A DNA stretch of 64,000 bases from NCBI GenBank assembly GCA_963728825.1, contig CAVSLA010000002.1, positions 248,001-312,000 on the forward strand. The letters run 5' to 3'. The stretch is from CAVREM01 sp963728825. Its GTDB lineage: Bacteria; Acidobacteriota; Vicinamibacteria; Vicinamibacterales; CAVVIG01. The translations under genes were made by a program, and so were the position numbers. Below, one piece after another: positions 40,619 through 49,310 of this stretch (its first letter is position 1; every line of letters begins with the position of its first letter). Below the pieces are notes generated by a model. That model was not told the DNA's origin. It saw nothing but the letters and a program-made list of their open reading frames with translations, and searched no databases.

Positions 40619-42783
40619 GCCAGCGCTCCCAGAATCTTGTCGCGCGTGATCGGCAGATCTTTCATGCGGCGGCCAAGCGCGTTGAACACCGCGTTGGCGA
40701 CCGCCGCTGGTCCCAGGATGATGCCCGACTCCCCGACGGTCTTTGCGCCAAACGGACCGTAGCCGTCGTCGACCTCGATGAACGTGACTTCGATGTTCGC
40801 CGCGTCGAGGTGCGTGAGGTGCCGCGCGCCGTAGTAGCCCGCCGTGAGCGGCTGGCCGTTGCGCGGGTCGTAGAGCAGATCTTCGTGGAGCGCCTGGCCG
40901 ATGCCCTGTTGGGCCGCGCCGCGGATCTGATCCTTCGCGGTCTGCGGATTCATGATCCGCCCCGATTCGTGGACCGCGACGTATTTGGTGATCTGGACGG
41001 TGCCGAGCCTCGTGTCCACTGCCGTTTCGACGAAATGGGCGCCGAAGCACTGGCGTACCTTCCCGTCAGTGCCGGGATTGGGTGCGACCGACGAGATCAG
41101 GACGTTCTCTCCGGTCGGCATCCCTTTCTCGGCGATCTGTCGCTTGATGTCGCGCGCGGCCTCGACGACCGCGTGCCCCGTCATGATCGTGGTACGGCTG
41201 CCAGACTCGCCGACCGAATAGGGACAGCGGTCGGTATCACCCCACACGACCTCGACCTGTGAGAGCGGCACGTCGAGCGCTTCGGCGGCGATCATGCCCA
41301 TGGTCGTTTTGGCACCGCCACCGACGTCGGTGACGCCGACAAAGAGCGTGTAACGCCCGCGGGCGTCGAGCCGCATGACGGCGTTGCTCCGTCCGGGACC
41401 GGAACGGAACATCATGAACGACATCCCGGCGCCGCGCTTGATGGGCCCGGGATCCGACCCGGGCTTCGGCCGCCAGCGCGATTTCCAGTCGAAGAGTGCC
41501 GCACCGCGGCGGATGCACTCGTCGAGCGAGTAGTTGGTGAAGACCAGGCCGGGCCGCGGCTTCCGCATGTTCTTCATCGCGAACTCGACCGGGTCGATCC
41601 CCAGTTGGTACGCGACGTCGTCCATCATCGATTCGATGCCGAAGAATCCCTGCGGATCCGAAGGGCCGCGGAAGTTTCCCGAGGTGGTGCGGTTGGTGTA
41701 CACCGGGTAGACCGTCGATTCCGCATTGGGGCAGTCGTACAGCTCGAGGCCGCTGATGCCGCCGGAGTTCTTGCGGTAACCGCCCATGCCGCTGTAGCCA
41801 CGCAGCTGGATGGCGGTGACCGTGCCATCGCGCTTCGCGCCAACCTTGTAGTACTGCACGGTATGCCAGCGGCCGTGCATCCCGAGCCAGTCCTCACGTC
41901 GCGACAGCTCGACCATCACCGGCGCCGCAGCCTGTTTGGCGAGCATCGCCGCGATCAGATCGACATCCTGGTTCTGATTTTTGTTGCCGAAGTTGCCGCC
42001 CATGTACTGACACACGACCCGCACCTTCTCGTCGGGCAGGCCAAGATCGCGCGCGGTATCGTGCTGGCAATTGGCGATGCCGCCGGTCGGTGTGTAAATA
42101 GTGAGCTTGTCGCCCTCCCAATGGGCCAAGCACGCCCGCCGCTCCATTTGCGCGTCGTGCACGAACGCCGTCGAGTAGCGATCTTCAAAAACTTGATCGG
42201 CGGCGGCAAAACCCTCGTCGAGGCTGCCGCGGCGTTGCCCGCTTGGGAGCGGTTCGTTACGCGCGTTCGGAGACAGGTTGCCTTCCGGCCAGACCTTCGC
42301 GGCTGACGGTTGGAGCGCTTCCTCAGGATCGATCACGAACGGCAGCACTTCGTAATCGACCGCGATCAGATCGAGCGCTTCCTCGGCCACGTGACGATCG
42401 ACCGCTGCCACCGCGGCAACGGCATCGCCGACGAAGCGCACCGGGTTATTGAAGATGTAGCGGCGCTGGGTGGTGATCTTCTTGATCTCGTCGTTGTACT
42501 GCGAGCCGCCGGCGATCGAGCCGGAGCCCCACCAGACCGGGGCATTTTCGTGCGTGATGACCGCCCTGACGCCGGGCAGCGCGGCGGCCTTCGACGTGTC
42601 GATGCTGCGGACGCGAGCGTGCGGATGTGGACTGCGCAGCACGCGTGCGTAGAGCATGCCGGGCAGCCGGATGTCGCCGGTGTAGGCGGCCTTGCCGGTG
42701 ACGCGCTCGACGGCGTCGATGCGCCGCGTCGTGTGGCCGACGGTCTTCAGCGGTGTGAGTGGCGCGCCTGTCTGCTGGCTCAT
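40615..42783 (-). CDS. Molybdenum hydroxylase large (Mo-cofactor) subunit
   Basis: 722 residues from ATG 42783 (GGAGGGG upstream). The a/b hammerhead domain opens with RIDAVERVTGKAAYTGDIRL and HPHARVRSIDTSKAAALPGV. The molybdopterin-binding part has VRVVCQYMGGNFGNKNQNQD, TSGNFRGPSDPQGFFGIES, and GVTDVGGGAKTTMGMIAAEA. The C-terminus has FGAKTVGESGIILGPAAV, whose Glu is the catalytic base of xanthine-dehydrogenase-family enzymes. Substrates are aldehydes or N-heterocycles. The arginine patterns of true xanthine dehydrogenases are not evident, so an aldehyde oxidoreductase is more likely. Translationally coupled on both sides by ATGA overlaps. Confidence 0.94.
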   Translation of the reverse strand: MSQQTGAPLTPLKTVGHTTRRIDAVERVTGKAAYTGDIRLPGMLYARVLRSPHPHARVRSIDTSKAAALPGVRAVITHENAPVWWGSGSIAGGSQYNDEIKKITTQRRYIFNNPVRFVGDAVAAVAAVDRHVAEEALDLIAVDYEVLPFVIDPEEALQPSAAKVWPEGNLSPNARNEPLPSGQRRGSLDEGFAAADQVFEDRYSTAFVHDAQMERRACLAHWEGDKLTIYTPTGGIANCQHDTARDLGLPDEKVRVVCQYMGGNFGNKNQNQDVDLIAAMLAKQAAAPVMVELSRREDWLGMHGRWHTVQYYKVGAKRDGTVTAIQLRGYSGMGGYRKNSGGISGLELYDCPNAESTVYPVYTNRTTSGNFRGPSDPQGFFGIESMMDDVAYQLGIDPVEFAMKNMRKPRPGLVFTNYSLDECIRRGAALFDWKSRWRPKPGSDPGPIKRGAGMSFMMFRSGPGRSNAVMRLDARGRYTLFVGVTDVGGGAKTTMGMIAAEALDVPLSQVEVVWGDTDRCPYSVGESGSRTTIMTGHAVVEAARDIKRQIAEKGMPTGENVLISSVAPNPGTDGKVRQCFGAHFVETAVDTRLGTVQITKYVAVHESGRIMNPQTAKDQIRGAAQQGIGQALHEDLLYDPRNGQPLTAGYYGARHLTHLDAANIEVTFIEVDDGYGPFGAKTVGESGIILGPAAVANAVFNALGRRMKDLPITRDKILGALA

Positions 42784-43418
42784 CGCGCCCCTCCGTTTCC
42801 GGCCGTCGCGGGCCGCGTCCCGCCGGCCACGGCCAGGACGGCTTCGACAATGGCGTTGTAGTTCGAGCACCGGCAGAGATTGCCGGCCAGGCCCGAGCGA
42901 ACCTCGTCGGCCGTCGGACGCGGGTTGCGCGCGAGCAGCGCGGTCGCCGCCATCAGCTGTCCCGACGTGCAGAAGCCGCACTGCGGCGCGTTGTGATCGA
43001 CGAACGCCTCCTGCAGCGGGCTCAACCGGCCGTTGCGCGCGAGCCCCTCGACGGTTTCGACGCTGCGTCCGTCGGCCCACACCGCCAGCTGGCTGCACGA
43101 GTAGACGGGCCGCCCATCGAGGAGCACCGTGCACGCGCCGCATTCGCCGCGGTCGCAGCCGATCTTGGTGCCGGTCAGACCCACGTGATCGCGCAGCAGC
43201 TCGACGAGCGTCCACCGATCCTCGACCTCGAGGCGGCGGCTCACGCCGTTGATGCGGACCTGGATTCTCGTTCGCGGCGCGGCGGCGGTCAGCCTGGAGG
43301 GTGCACCAGGCGCCTGCGTCTGTGCGCCAAGTGCTGGTGCGGCCGTGGCGGCCGCGAGCGCGGCACTCGTGCCTTCGAGAAACCGTCGACGCGAGACGCC
43401 TTTGGATTTGCGGCTCAT
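42780..43418 (-). CDS. Molybdenum hydroxylase [2Fe-2S] subunit with Tat signal
   Basis: 212 residues. A classical Tat signal (SRRRFLEGTSAALAAATAAPA, residues 9-29) is followed by a plant-type ferredoxin domain with C88, C93, C96 and C108 (CDRGECGAC ... C). The helical second [2Fe-2S] domain has C147-GF-C150 and C182-R-C184. It is the first gene of the Fe-S / Mo / FAD operon. Its signal most likely exports the whole assembled complex, as in E. coli PaoABC, although there the gene order is Fe-S, FAD, Mo. A REP element precedes the next gene on the same strand. Confidence 0.95.
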   Translation of the reverse strand: MSRKSKGVSRRRFLEGTSAALAAATAAPALGAQTQAPGAPSRLTAAAPRTRIQVRINGVSRRLEVEDRWTLVELLRDHVGLTGTKIGCDRGECGACTVLLDGRPVYSCSQLAVWADGRSVETVEGLARNGRLSPLQEAFVDHNAPQCGFCTSGQLMAATALLARNPRPTADEVRSGLAGNLCRCSNYNAIVEAVLAVAGGTRPATAGNGGAR

Positions 43419-43463
43419 AACGGTTTACACATTAACACTCCCCCTGCCTTCGTCAAGTAATTC

Positions 43464-43486
43464 GGCCGGGCCGTTGCAGCCCGGCC
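43464..43486. repeat. REP-like palindrome
   Basis: GGCCGGGC-CGTTGCA-GCCCGGCC, 45 bases upstream of the start of the Fe-S subunit gene and just after the end of the secreted hypothetical protein gene. Confidence 0.78.
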
Positions 43487-43492
43487 TGACCC

Positions 43493-43981
43493 TTACATCT
43501 TCGTCAGTGTGCCGGAGAAGGACACTCTACAGAATCGATCCGCAATCCGCGGCACGTCGCTCAAGCCGAGCGTCACGATCGAATTGGTATCGGCGTAGAT
43601 CCGCGTCGCCTCGAGCGGAATCAAGCCGCCTGGGAACGGCGCCTCGCGCGGAATGCCGATGATCCAGTGGGGCACCACCGCTCCGCCCGTTTGTGCGACG
43701 ATCGCAGGGCGCAGCGGGCTGCCTGGGGCAGCGTCGCTGCTGCAATCGCCGGACACCTGCTCGATGGTGAATACACGTCCGGCGGGCACGACATATGTGG
43801 GAGGCGGTCCCAGAACCTGGCATTTTTCGATGGCGAGTGCGCCCTCCGCGGTGCAAAGCTCGAAGGCGACGGGGCTCACCTGTGATTCGGCCGCGGCTTC
43901 GGCACGCCGGAGCCCGAACTGCCCGGCCGCAGACATCAGCACGAGGACCACTGCGCCGCCAATCGCGTACCGTTTTGTCAT
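43493..43981 (-). CDS. Secreted protein of unknown function
   Basis: 162 residues from ATG 43981 with GGGAGA 4 bases upstream and a signal peptide (RYAIGGAVVLVLMSAAGQFG). The mature part contains four Cys (ELCTAEG, EKCQVLG, GDCSSDA, RFCRVSF) that could form two disulfides. Its beta-rich pattern (VPAGRVFTIEQVSGDC, LEATRIYADTNSIVTLGL) suggests a small beta-sandwich. I do not recognise the family. It is on the same strand as the molybdenum hydroxylase, 74 bp downstream of the small hypothetical gene at 44069. Confidence 0.72.
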   Translation of the reverse strand: MTKRYAIGGAVVLVLMSAAGQFGLRRAEAAAESQVSPVAFELCTAEGALAIEKCQVLGPPPTYVVPAGRVFTIEQVSGDCSSDAAPGSPLRPAIVAQTGGAVVPHWIIGIPREAPFPGGLIPLEATRIYADTNSIVTLGLSDVPRIADRFCRVSFSGTLTKM

Positions 43982-44068
43982 AAATCTCCCCTTTGTCTCA
44001 TCGTCAATGAACGAACGTGGAATGCGCGCGTATTGCGGCCGCCGCATTCGAGAAAACGAGGCAGCGTG

Positions 44069-44398
44069 TCAGCGGTATTCCACACGACCACCGCGAGCGC
44101 ATATGGTCGCCGTTAAGCGGTCCACTTCACGCCTGAAATCCTCGACTGTCAACCACTCCGTCTTTGTGACGCGCAGGACGTCAACGTCTGCCAACTCCTT
44201 GACCAGGTCATCGAAGAGCTGCCGCGGTGCGCGGGTTTCGAATCGCGCGGAAGGTTCGCCCTCTTCGACATCTGTGATGTGCGGCGGGGGAGTGGGCATC
44301 TGGGCATTGACGTACTGCATGTAGAGCCGCTCGCACGACAGCTCGACAATCTTGGTGCCTCCTTCGGTCCGGAGTAAGAGAAAATCGCGTCGATTCAT
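44069..44398 (-). CDS. Small conserved-type protein of unknown function
   Basis: 109 residues beginning MNRRDFLLLRTEGGTK. The opening imitates a Tat motif, but there is no hydrophobic segment after it, so the protein is probably cytoplasmic. It continues VELSCERLYMQYVNAQ and ends with a charged helical part (LFDDLVKELADVDVLRVTKTEWL). The Asp/Glu-rich helix with a terminal strand looks like a compact alpha/beta fold. It is divergent from the PHP-type hydrolase. Function unknown. Confidence 0.65.
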   Translation of the reverse strand: MNRRDFLLLRTEGGTKIVELSCERLYMQYVNAQMPTPPPHITDVEEGEPSARFETRAPRQLFDDLVKELADVDVLRVTKTEWLTVEDFRREVDRLTATICARGGRVEYR

Positions 44399-44464
44399 TG
44401 CGCGTCAGTCCCCGTTACATCGATGATGCAGAGCGATGGTAAGGTCAGCCGTTCAAGGAGCACG

Positions 44465-45919
44465 ATGCCAGACGGGCGAACCAGCGTCTTCGTGGCGATA
44501 GCGTCGGCCGCGACGTCGATCGTCTTGTCGCAGGAAACGCCGCGGCGTTGGCTGGCTGGGGATTCACACATCCACAGTCACTGGAGCCCTGGCTACGACC
44601 GGACCAGAAACCCGCCCGAGGCGGTGCGTGGTGGTGACGCCTTGTACTCGACGCCGCACAATGCCCGCAAGGCTCGCGAGTTCGGCCTGACGTGGATGGT
44701 GACGACCGATCACGGTGGTCCCAACCATTCGAAGCTCAATCTTACTCAGGCCTACGAGGAGCTGAAACAGTCCCGGCAAATGGTCCCGGAGGTCTTTCAG
44801 TTCTACGGCATGGAGCTGAACATGCCGGCCATGGACCATCACACGCTCATCATTCCCCGGACTGACGATGAGTGGAAGACACTGTTCAACATCGAGAGCC
44901 AGTTCGACTCGAACGAAGCCTGGCCAGGTGATCCATCGCGCAACAGCGAGGCTGCTGGCTTTCGCGCGCTGTCCTTCATGAATGGTCTGCGCGAACAGCC
45001 GCTGATGTTCGCCAATCATCCATCGCGGTCGGCGCAGGGAGTGGGACGGTATGGCCTCGACGAACCGCGGGAGTTTCGCAACCACAACGACCTTGCGCCG
45101 CAAATCTATCGCGGGATGGAAGGGGCGCCCGGTCATCAGGCGGGCGGGCTGTCAGCGGACGGATCTCCGAAACGCGACGCCGAGGGACGGCCCACCGGCA
45201 ACCGCGGCTCGTACGGCAACGCCAACGCCAGAACCTTCGGCGGCTTCGATCAGATGACGGCGATTGTCGGCGGATTGTGGGACGCCCTGCTCGGCGAGGG
45301 GCGGCGGTTCTGGATTGTCGCGACATCGGACTCGCACGCACATTTCGCGGATGACACACGAGCGGGCAGCGACTTCTGGCCCGGGCAGTTTCACAAGACA
45401 TATGTCGCGGCGAGGCGGACGTCCGACGACATCCTCGAAGGCTTGCGCGCCGGTCGGATGTTCGTCGTGGCGGGTGACCTGATCAGCGAGCTGGATCTCC
45501 GGGCGACCAGCGGCAATGCGGCAGCCGGCATCGGAGAGACGCTTTCCATGACAGACGGCGGCGAAATACGCCTGACCGTGACGTTCCGCGATCCAGATGC
45601 CCGAAACGCCCGCGGCGAGCGGGTATCCGTCAAGCGAGTCGACCTGATCGTTGGACGGTTCACCGGCCCCGCTGCCAACCGCAATGCCGATCGCAACGAA
45701 ACGGTCAAGGTCGTCGCGCGATTCACGTCGGAGGCGTGGAGCTCAGAAGGCGACGTCCATACCATCACCACCACAGTGCCGACGCCAGCGGGCGGCGGGT
45801 TCATCCGCGTGCGCGGCACCAGCACCACCGATCTCGAGCCGCCAATGGATCTGCCAGGCGAGGATCCGTGGACCGACCTCTGGTTCTATTCGAATCCGAT
45901 CTTCGTCGAAGTCAGATAA
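44465..45919 (+). CDS. Exported PHP-type (CehA/McbA-like) metallohydrolase
   Basis: 484 residues from ATG 44465, chosen because CAAGGAG lies 4-10 bases upstream; the frame is open further 5'. A hydrophobic N-terminus (SVFVAIASAATSIVLS) suggests export. The PHP metal motifs are present: GDSHIHSHWSPGYD (His35, His37), MVTTDHGGPNHS (Asp-His), FQFYGMELNMP (Glu), LMFANHPSRSA (His) and VATSDSHAHF (Asp-His). Such proteins are polymerase-and-histidinol-phosphatase-fold hydrolases; CehA and McbA cleave carbamate pesticides. The natural substrate here is unknown. Its last 34 bases overlap the convergent permease gene. Confidence 0.88.
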   Translation: MPDGRTSVFVAIASAATSIVLSQETPRRWLAGDSHIHSHWSPGYDRTRNPPEAVRGGDALYSTPHNARKAREFGLTWMVTTDHGGPNHSKLNLTQAYEELKQSRQMVPEVFQFYGMELNMPAMDHHTLIIPRTDDEWKTLFNIESQFDSNEAWPGDPSRNSEAAGFRALSFMNGLREQPLMFANHPSRSAQGVGRYGLDEPREFRNHNDLAPQIYRGMEGAPGHQAGGLSADGSPKRDAEGRPTGNRGSYGNANARTFGGFDQMTAIVGGLWDALLGEGRRFWIVATSDSHAHFADDTRAGSDFWPGQFHKTYVAARRTSDDILEGLRAGRMFVVAGDLISELDLRATSGNAAAGIGETLSMTDGGEIRLTVTFRDPDARNARGERVSVKRVDLIVGRFTGPAANRNADRNETVKVVARFTSEAWSSEGDVHTITTTVPTPAGGGFIRVRGTSTTDLEPPMDLPGEDPWTDLWFYSNPIFVEVR

Positions 45920-47208
45920 ACGAGGGCGCCGACGGTCAGTGCGATCGCTCCTGCGACGAGATGCTGAGTGGTTGCCGCGGAGAGCAGGGCCGTGCACATC
46001 ACGATCGCCGCGACTGGAATCGCCGGCCCGCCGGGGAGTCGGATCGTGCGAGGCGTCGCCGGCATCTTGCGCCGAAGCACCGGGACCGCTGCCGCCGTAC
46101 CGATGTAGGTAGCCATCCGCGCGACGACCGACAGCGCAGCCAGCTCGGTGAACGTACCGCTCAGGGCCAGCGGGAGCGCCAGGGCGGTCTGAGTCGTCAA
46201 GGCGATCCACGGCGTCCTGAAGCGCGGGTGCACACGCGCGAAAACAGCCGGGAGACGTTGGTCCTGCGCCAGCGCGTACAGGTAGCGCGATCCAGCGAGG
46301 ACGGAGTTGTTGTTGGTCCCGAGAATCGACAACAGCGCGCCGATCGTGAGCAGCAATGCTCCGGCCGGACCGGCGACGATGCGGCCCGCGTCCGCCAGCG
46401 GCGTCTGCGTTTCTGCGAGGTCCGGCACCGTTCCGAGCGCGACGAGCTGAATGAGCGTATAGAGCGCCGTCACGCCGGCGATCATGACGAGCAGCGCGAA
46501 GGGAATGTCGCGGCGGGGGTTGGTGTACTCGCCGGCCGGCGCAGCCGTGTTCTCGAAGCCGGCGTAGGCAAACAACAGCAGAAAGGCGGCCGCCGCGAGA
46601 GCCTGCGGCTCGGCCGGTGGGATTGGCAGAATCCGCTGCCAGTCCACCATGGCGACTGCCATCATGATCAGCAGGAGCAACGGCAACACCTTGCAGATGA
46701 CCAGCACGACCGCTGTTCGCACGCCGTGTTTCACGCCGGCGACGTTGATGGCGGTCAGCGCGACGAGTGGCAGGCCGATCGCGATGGAGCGGCCTGTTCC
46801 GGCGCCGGCTGCCGGCCACAACGCCGTCAAGGCCTGCGCGAAGCCCGCCGACAGGCCGGCGACCGCGCTGACCCGCGCCAGCCACGTCATCCACCCCACC
46901 TCGAAGCCGATGAAGTCGCCAAAGGCAGCCCGGGTGTACACGTAGCCGCCCCCGGGCTCTTCGAACAGGCTGGCGGCTTCGGCGAAGCAGGCAACGACCA
47001 GCAGGACGCATACACCGGCAACCGGCACGGCCCAGAGGCTCGCCGATCCCAGCAGCATCGCGGCCGCGGCCGGCAGCAGGTACACGCCGCTGCCGACGAC
47101 GTCGTTGATCGAAAAGGCGACCACCTCCCAGCGCGAGACGACGCGCAAAAGCTCAATCGGGTGATCGGGTGATTGGGTAATCGGGTTGTTGATTGGGCGA
47201 TTGTGCAT
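45886..47208 (-). CDS. APC-family amino-acid permease
   Basis: 440 residues with about 12 membrane helices. The APC signature is clear: SRWEVVAFSINDVVGSGVYLLPA in helix 1, SLFEEPGGGYVYTRAAFGDF in helix 3, and LLFAYAGFENTAAPAGEYTNP in helix 6. Later blocks include ILGTNNNSVLAGSRYLYALA. It probably exchanges or imports amino acids; the specificity cannot be read. The first 20 residues (HNRPINNPITQSPDHPIE) are encoded by an octamer array and have no counterpart in the family. The true start may be the TTG nearer LRVVSRWE. Confidence 0.9.
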   Translation of the reverse strand: MHNRPINNPITQSPDHPIELLRVVSRWEVVAFSINDVVGSGVYLLPAAAAMLLGSASLWAVPVAGVCVLLVVACFAEAASLFEEPGGGYVYTRAAFGDFIGFEVGWMTWLARVSAVAGLSAGFAQALTALWPAAGAGTGRSIAIGLPLVALTAINVAGVKHGVRTAVVLVICKVLPLLLLIMMAVAMVDWQRILPIPPAEPQALAAAAFLLLFAYAGFENTAAPAGEYTNPRRDIPFALLVMIAGVTALYTLIQLVALGTVPDLAETQTPLADAGRIVAGPAGALLLTIGALLSILGTNNNSVLAGSRYLYALAQDQRLPAVFARVHPRFRTPWIALTTQTALALPLALSGTFTELAALSVVARMATYIGTAAAVPVLRRKMPATPRTIRLPGGPAIPVAAIVMCTALLSAATTQHLVAGAIALTVGALVYLTSTKIGFE

Positions 47209-47275
47209 TCAATGCTCCGCTACCCATAGCCCAATAACGATTAGTCAATTACCCGATTACCCGATTACCCGATTG
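47154..47275. repeat. Mirrored octamer array between divergent genes
   Basis: The left arm (47154-47203) has imperfect GGGTGATT units. The right arm (47244-47275) has three and a half copies of the near complement ACCCGATT. About 40 bases lie between. The left arm runs into the 5' end of the permease reading frame, and the right arm ends 12 bases before a TATAAT. Confidence 0.9.
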
Positions 47276-47286
47276 TTTGGGGGGCG

Positions 47287-47292
47287 TATAAT
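47287..47292 (+). promoter_or_regulatory. -10 box for the DUF1800 gene
   Basis: A perfect TATAAT 30 bases before the ATG at 47323. It is preceded by a G run and the octamer array, with no recognisable -35 hexamer. Confidence 0.5.
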
Positions 47293-47322
47293 CCGGGTCG
47301 CGTTTCTCGGCGGAAGTCACTG

Positions 47323-49185
47323 ATGTCCATGACCTGCCGTCCTTCACGAGTATTCGGCCGCGCCAGCTCGACGTGCTGCCTGACGCTCGCCGCCGTGATG
47401 GCCACGGCGCCGGTGATTCCGGCGCAGAGCCGGGCGCCATCGGCCAGCACCGGTGCGGCTGTTTCAGCACCGCCATCCTGGGCTGGCGATCTCGCGCCGA
47501 TCGCGCCAGCCGATTGGGATCGGGCGCGGGCAGCCCATCTGCTGGAGCGCGCGGGGTTCGGGGCCGCCCCGGATGAGATCGTTCGTTTCGCGGCCATGTC
47601 ACCGCAGCAGGCGGTGAATGCGCTGGTCGACTACGAGTCGATTACCGACGACCTCAAGCCATTCGAGTCATCCGGAGTCTGGGATCCCGGCATGGATCCC
47701 TTTCCACCGAGCCGCGCCGAGGCCGTCCGGATCGCGCGGGAGCGCGGCGAGTCGCTTGGCGTCAAGGTCCTGCCGGTCGGCGCGCAGCGTCGGCTGCAGC
47801 CGGTCGTCGACAAATTCTTCTACAGCCTGACCGCCAACAACATCGAAACGCAGCGCCTGGGTCTGTGGTGGGCGAATCGCATGCTGGCGAGCCGCCGGCC
47901 GCTGGAAGAAAAGCTGACGCTGTTCTGGCACGGGCACTTCGCGACCGGCCAGAGCAAGGTACGTGACGCGCGGATGATGCAGCGTCAGAACGAGATGCTG
48001 CGCGCGAACGCGTCGGGCAGCCTAAGAGATCTGCTCGTGGCGATCCTGAAGGATCCGGCGATGCTGGTCTATCTGGACAACGGCGAGAACATCAAGGGCC
48101 GGCCGAACGAAAACTTCGGCCGCGAGCTGCTCGAGCTGTTCACGATGGGCGTGGGCAGTTATTCGGAAGCCGATGTCCGCGAAGCGGCCCGCGCCTTCAC
48201 CGGCTGGACGAACGACGCGCTCGCGTTCAAATTCGAGGCCGCGCGACACGACTTTGGAGACAAGACGTTTCTCGGACGGACCGGGCCGCTCGACGGCGGC
48301 GACATCATCGACATCATCCTGGCGCAGCCGGTCACGGCCGAGTTCGTCGCCGCCAAGCTGTACCGCTTCTTCGTGCGTGATGAGGCGCCGCGCGGCGTAG
48401 TGGCCGAACTGGGACGCGAACTCCGCGACAGTGCGTATCAGCTCAAGCCTCTCCTGAAGCGCCTGTTCCTCTCGAAGGACTTCTACAGTCAGCAGGCGGT
48501 CGCCACCCAGATCAAAACGCCGGTGCATCTCGTCGTGTCGACCTACCGGAAGCTGGGTCTGCGTGAAGTGCCGACGATTCCCGACTTCGGCCGGATGACG
48601 GCGGCGCTCGGGCAGACGCTCTTCAATCCGCCGAACGTCGCGGGTTGGGCCGGCGGCCGGACCTGGATCACGCCGTCGACGCTCTTGCAGCGCGGCAACC
48701 TGCTCCGCGATGTGTTGTTCCCGAACGTCGCGGGATTCCGGCCGCCCGATCGCGCCATGTCCGCGACCGATGCGCGCGTCGGGCAGCGCCTCGCGCAGGG
48801 GATGGACATCACTGAAGCCACCAAGGAAGACGCCGAAGCCGGACAGATGGCCGAGTCGAACATGATGGTGGATCGCGACGAGGACTACAACACCCGCTAC
48901 GCCGGCTACAAAGGCTACCTGCTCGCCTTCGAGCGGACGAAGCTGATACCGCGGCGTAGCGCCAGCGTCGATCTCACGGGGATGATCGCAGCCGCCGGCG
49001 CCGATACCGCCGACGAGGTCGTCGACCACTTCCTGGCTCGTTTCGTGTCAGTGCCGGTGGCATCGAAAGACCGCGCGCTGCTGATCGATTTCCTGAAGCA
49101 GAAGACCGCTGCGAAGTTCAGCGAAGAGACTCTGCGCGAATTGCTGTACTTGGTATGGAGCCTGCCGGCTTATCAGGTGGGATAG
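47323..49185 (+). CDS. DUF1800 family exported protein
   Basis: 620 residues with a signal-like segment (CCLTLAAVMATAPVIPAQ). The DUF1800 pattern is complete: RAAHLLERAGFGAAPDEIVR, the central QRLGLWWANRMLASRRPLEEKLTLFWHGHFATG, then GRPNENFGRELLELFTMGVG and EAARAFTGWT. The C-terminal part has LFNPPNVAGWAGGRTWITPSTLL. The family is widespread beside DUF1501 genes in Acidobacteria, Planctomycetes and relatives. Its biochemical role is undefined. An octamer array separates it from the DUF1501 gene. Confidence 0.93.
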   Translation: MSMTCRPSRVFGRASSTCCLTLAAVMATAPVIPAQSRAPSASTGAAVSAPPSWAGDLAPIAPADWDRARAAHLLERAGFGAAPDEIVRFAAMSPQQAVNALVDYESITDDLKPFESSGVWDPGMDPFPPSRAEAVRIARERGESLGVKVLPVGAQRRLQPVVDKFFYSLTANNIETQRLGLWWANRMLASRRPLEEKLTLFWHGHFATGQSKVRDARMMQRQNEMLRANASGSLRDLLVAILKDPAMLVYLDNGENIKGRPNENFGRELLELFTMGVGSYSEADVREAARAFTGWTNDALAFKFEAARHDFGDKTFLGRTGPLDGGDIIDIILAQPVTAEFVAAKLYRFFVRDEAPRGVVAELGRELRDSAYQLKPLLKRLFLSKDFYSQQAVATQIKTPVHLVVSTYRKLGLREVPTIPDFGRMTAALGQTLFNPPNVAGWAGGRTWITPSTLLQRGNLLRDVLFPNVAGFRPPDRAMSATDARVGQRLAQGMDITEATKEDAEAGQMAESNMMVDRDEDYNTRYAGYKGYLLAFERTKLIPRRSASVDLTGMIAAAGADTADEVVDHFLARFVSVPVASKDRALLIDFLKQKTAAKFSEETLRELLYLVWSLPAYQVG

Positions 49186-49189
49186 ACGA

Positions 49190-49296
49190 GATCTGAGGAT
49201 TTGAGGATTTGAGGATCTGAGGATCTGAGGATTTGAGGATTTCAGCTCCTGAGATCCTGAGATCCTGAGATCCTGAGATCCTGAGATCCTCAGTTC
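49190..49296. repeat. GATCTGAG octamer array between DUF1800 and DUF1501
   Basis: Six and a half copies of GATYTGAG (49190-49243) are followed by six copies of GATCCTGA (49245-49292). The second arm is complementary to the first except for one base per unit, so the transcript could fold into a long imperfect hairpin. The DUF1501 ATG follows 14 bases after the array, with no strong ribosome-binding site. Confidence 0.9.
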
Positions 49297-49310
49297 AGAG
49301 TGAACATCTT

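Noticed and set aside
40615..43215. Extension of the molybdenum subunit upstream to 866 residues
   Set aside because: The added N-terminus overlaps the Fe-S subunit in another frame. The ATG at 42783 has GGAGGGG and begins the conserved domain.
45736..47172. A 478-codon plus-strand frame opposite the APC permease
   Set aside because: Rich in Arg, Gln, Asp and His with no hydrophobic core. The minus-strand permease explains the region.
49190..49296. CRISPR-like array
   Set aside because: Units are contiguous 8-mers with no spacers, and no cas genes are present.
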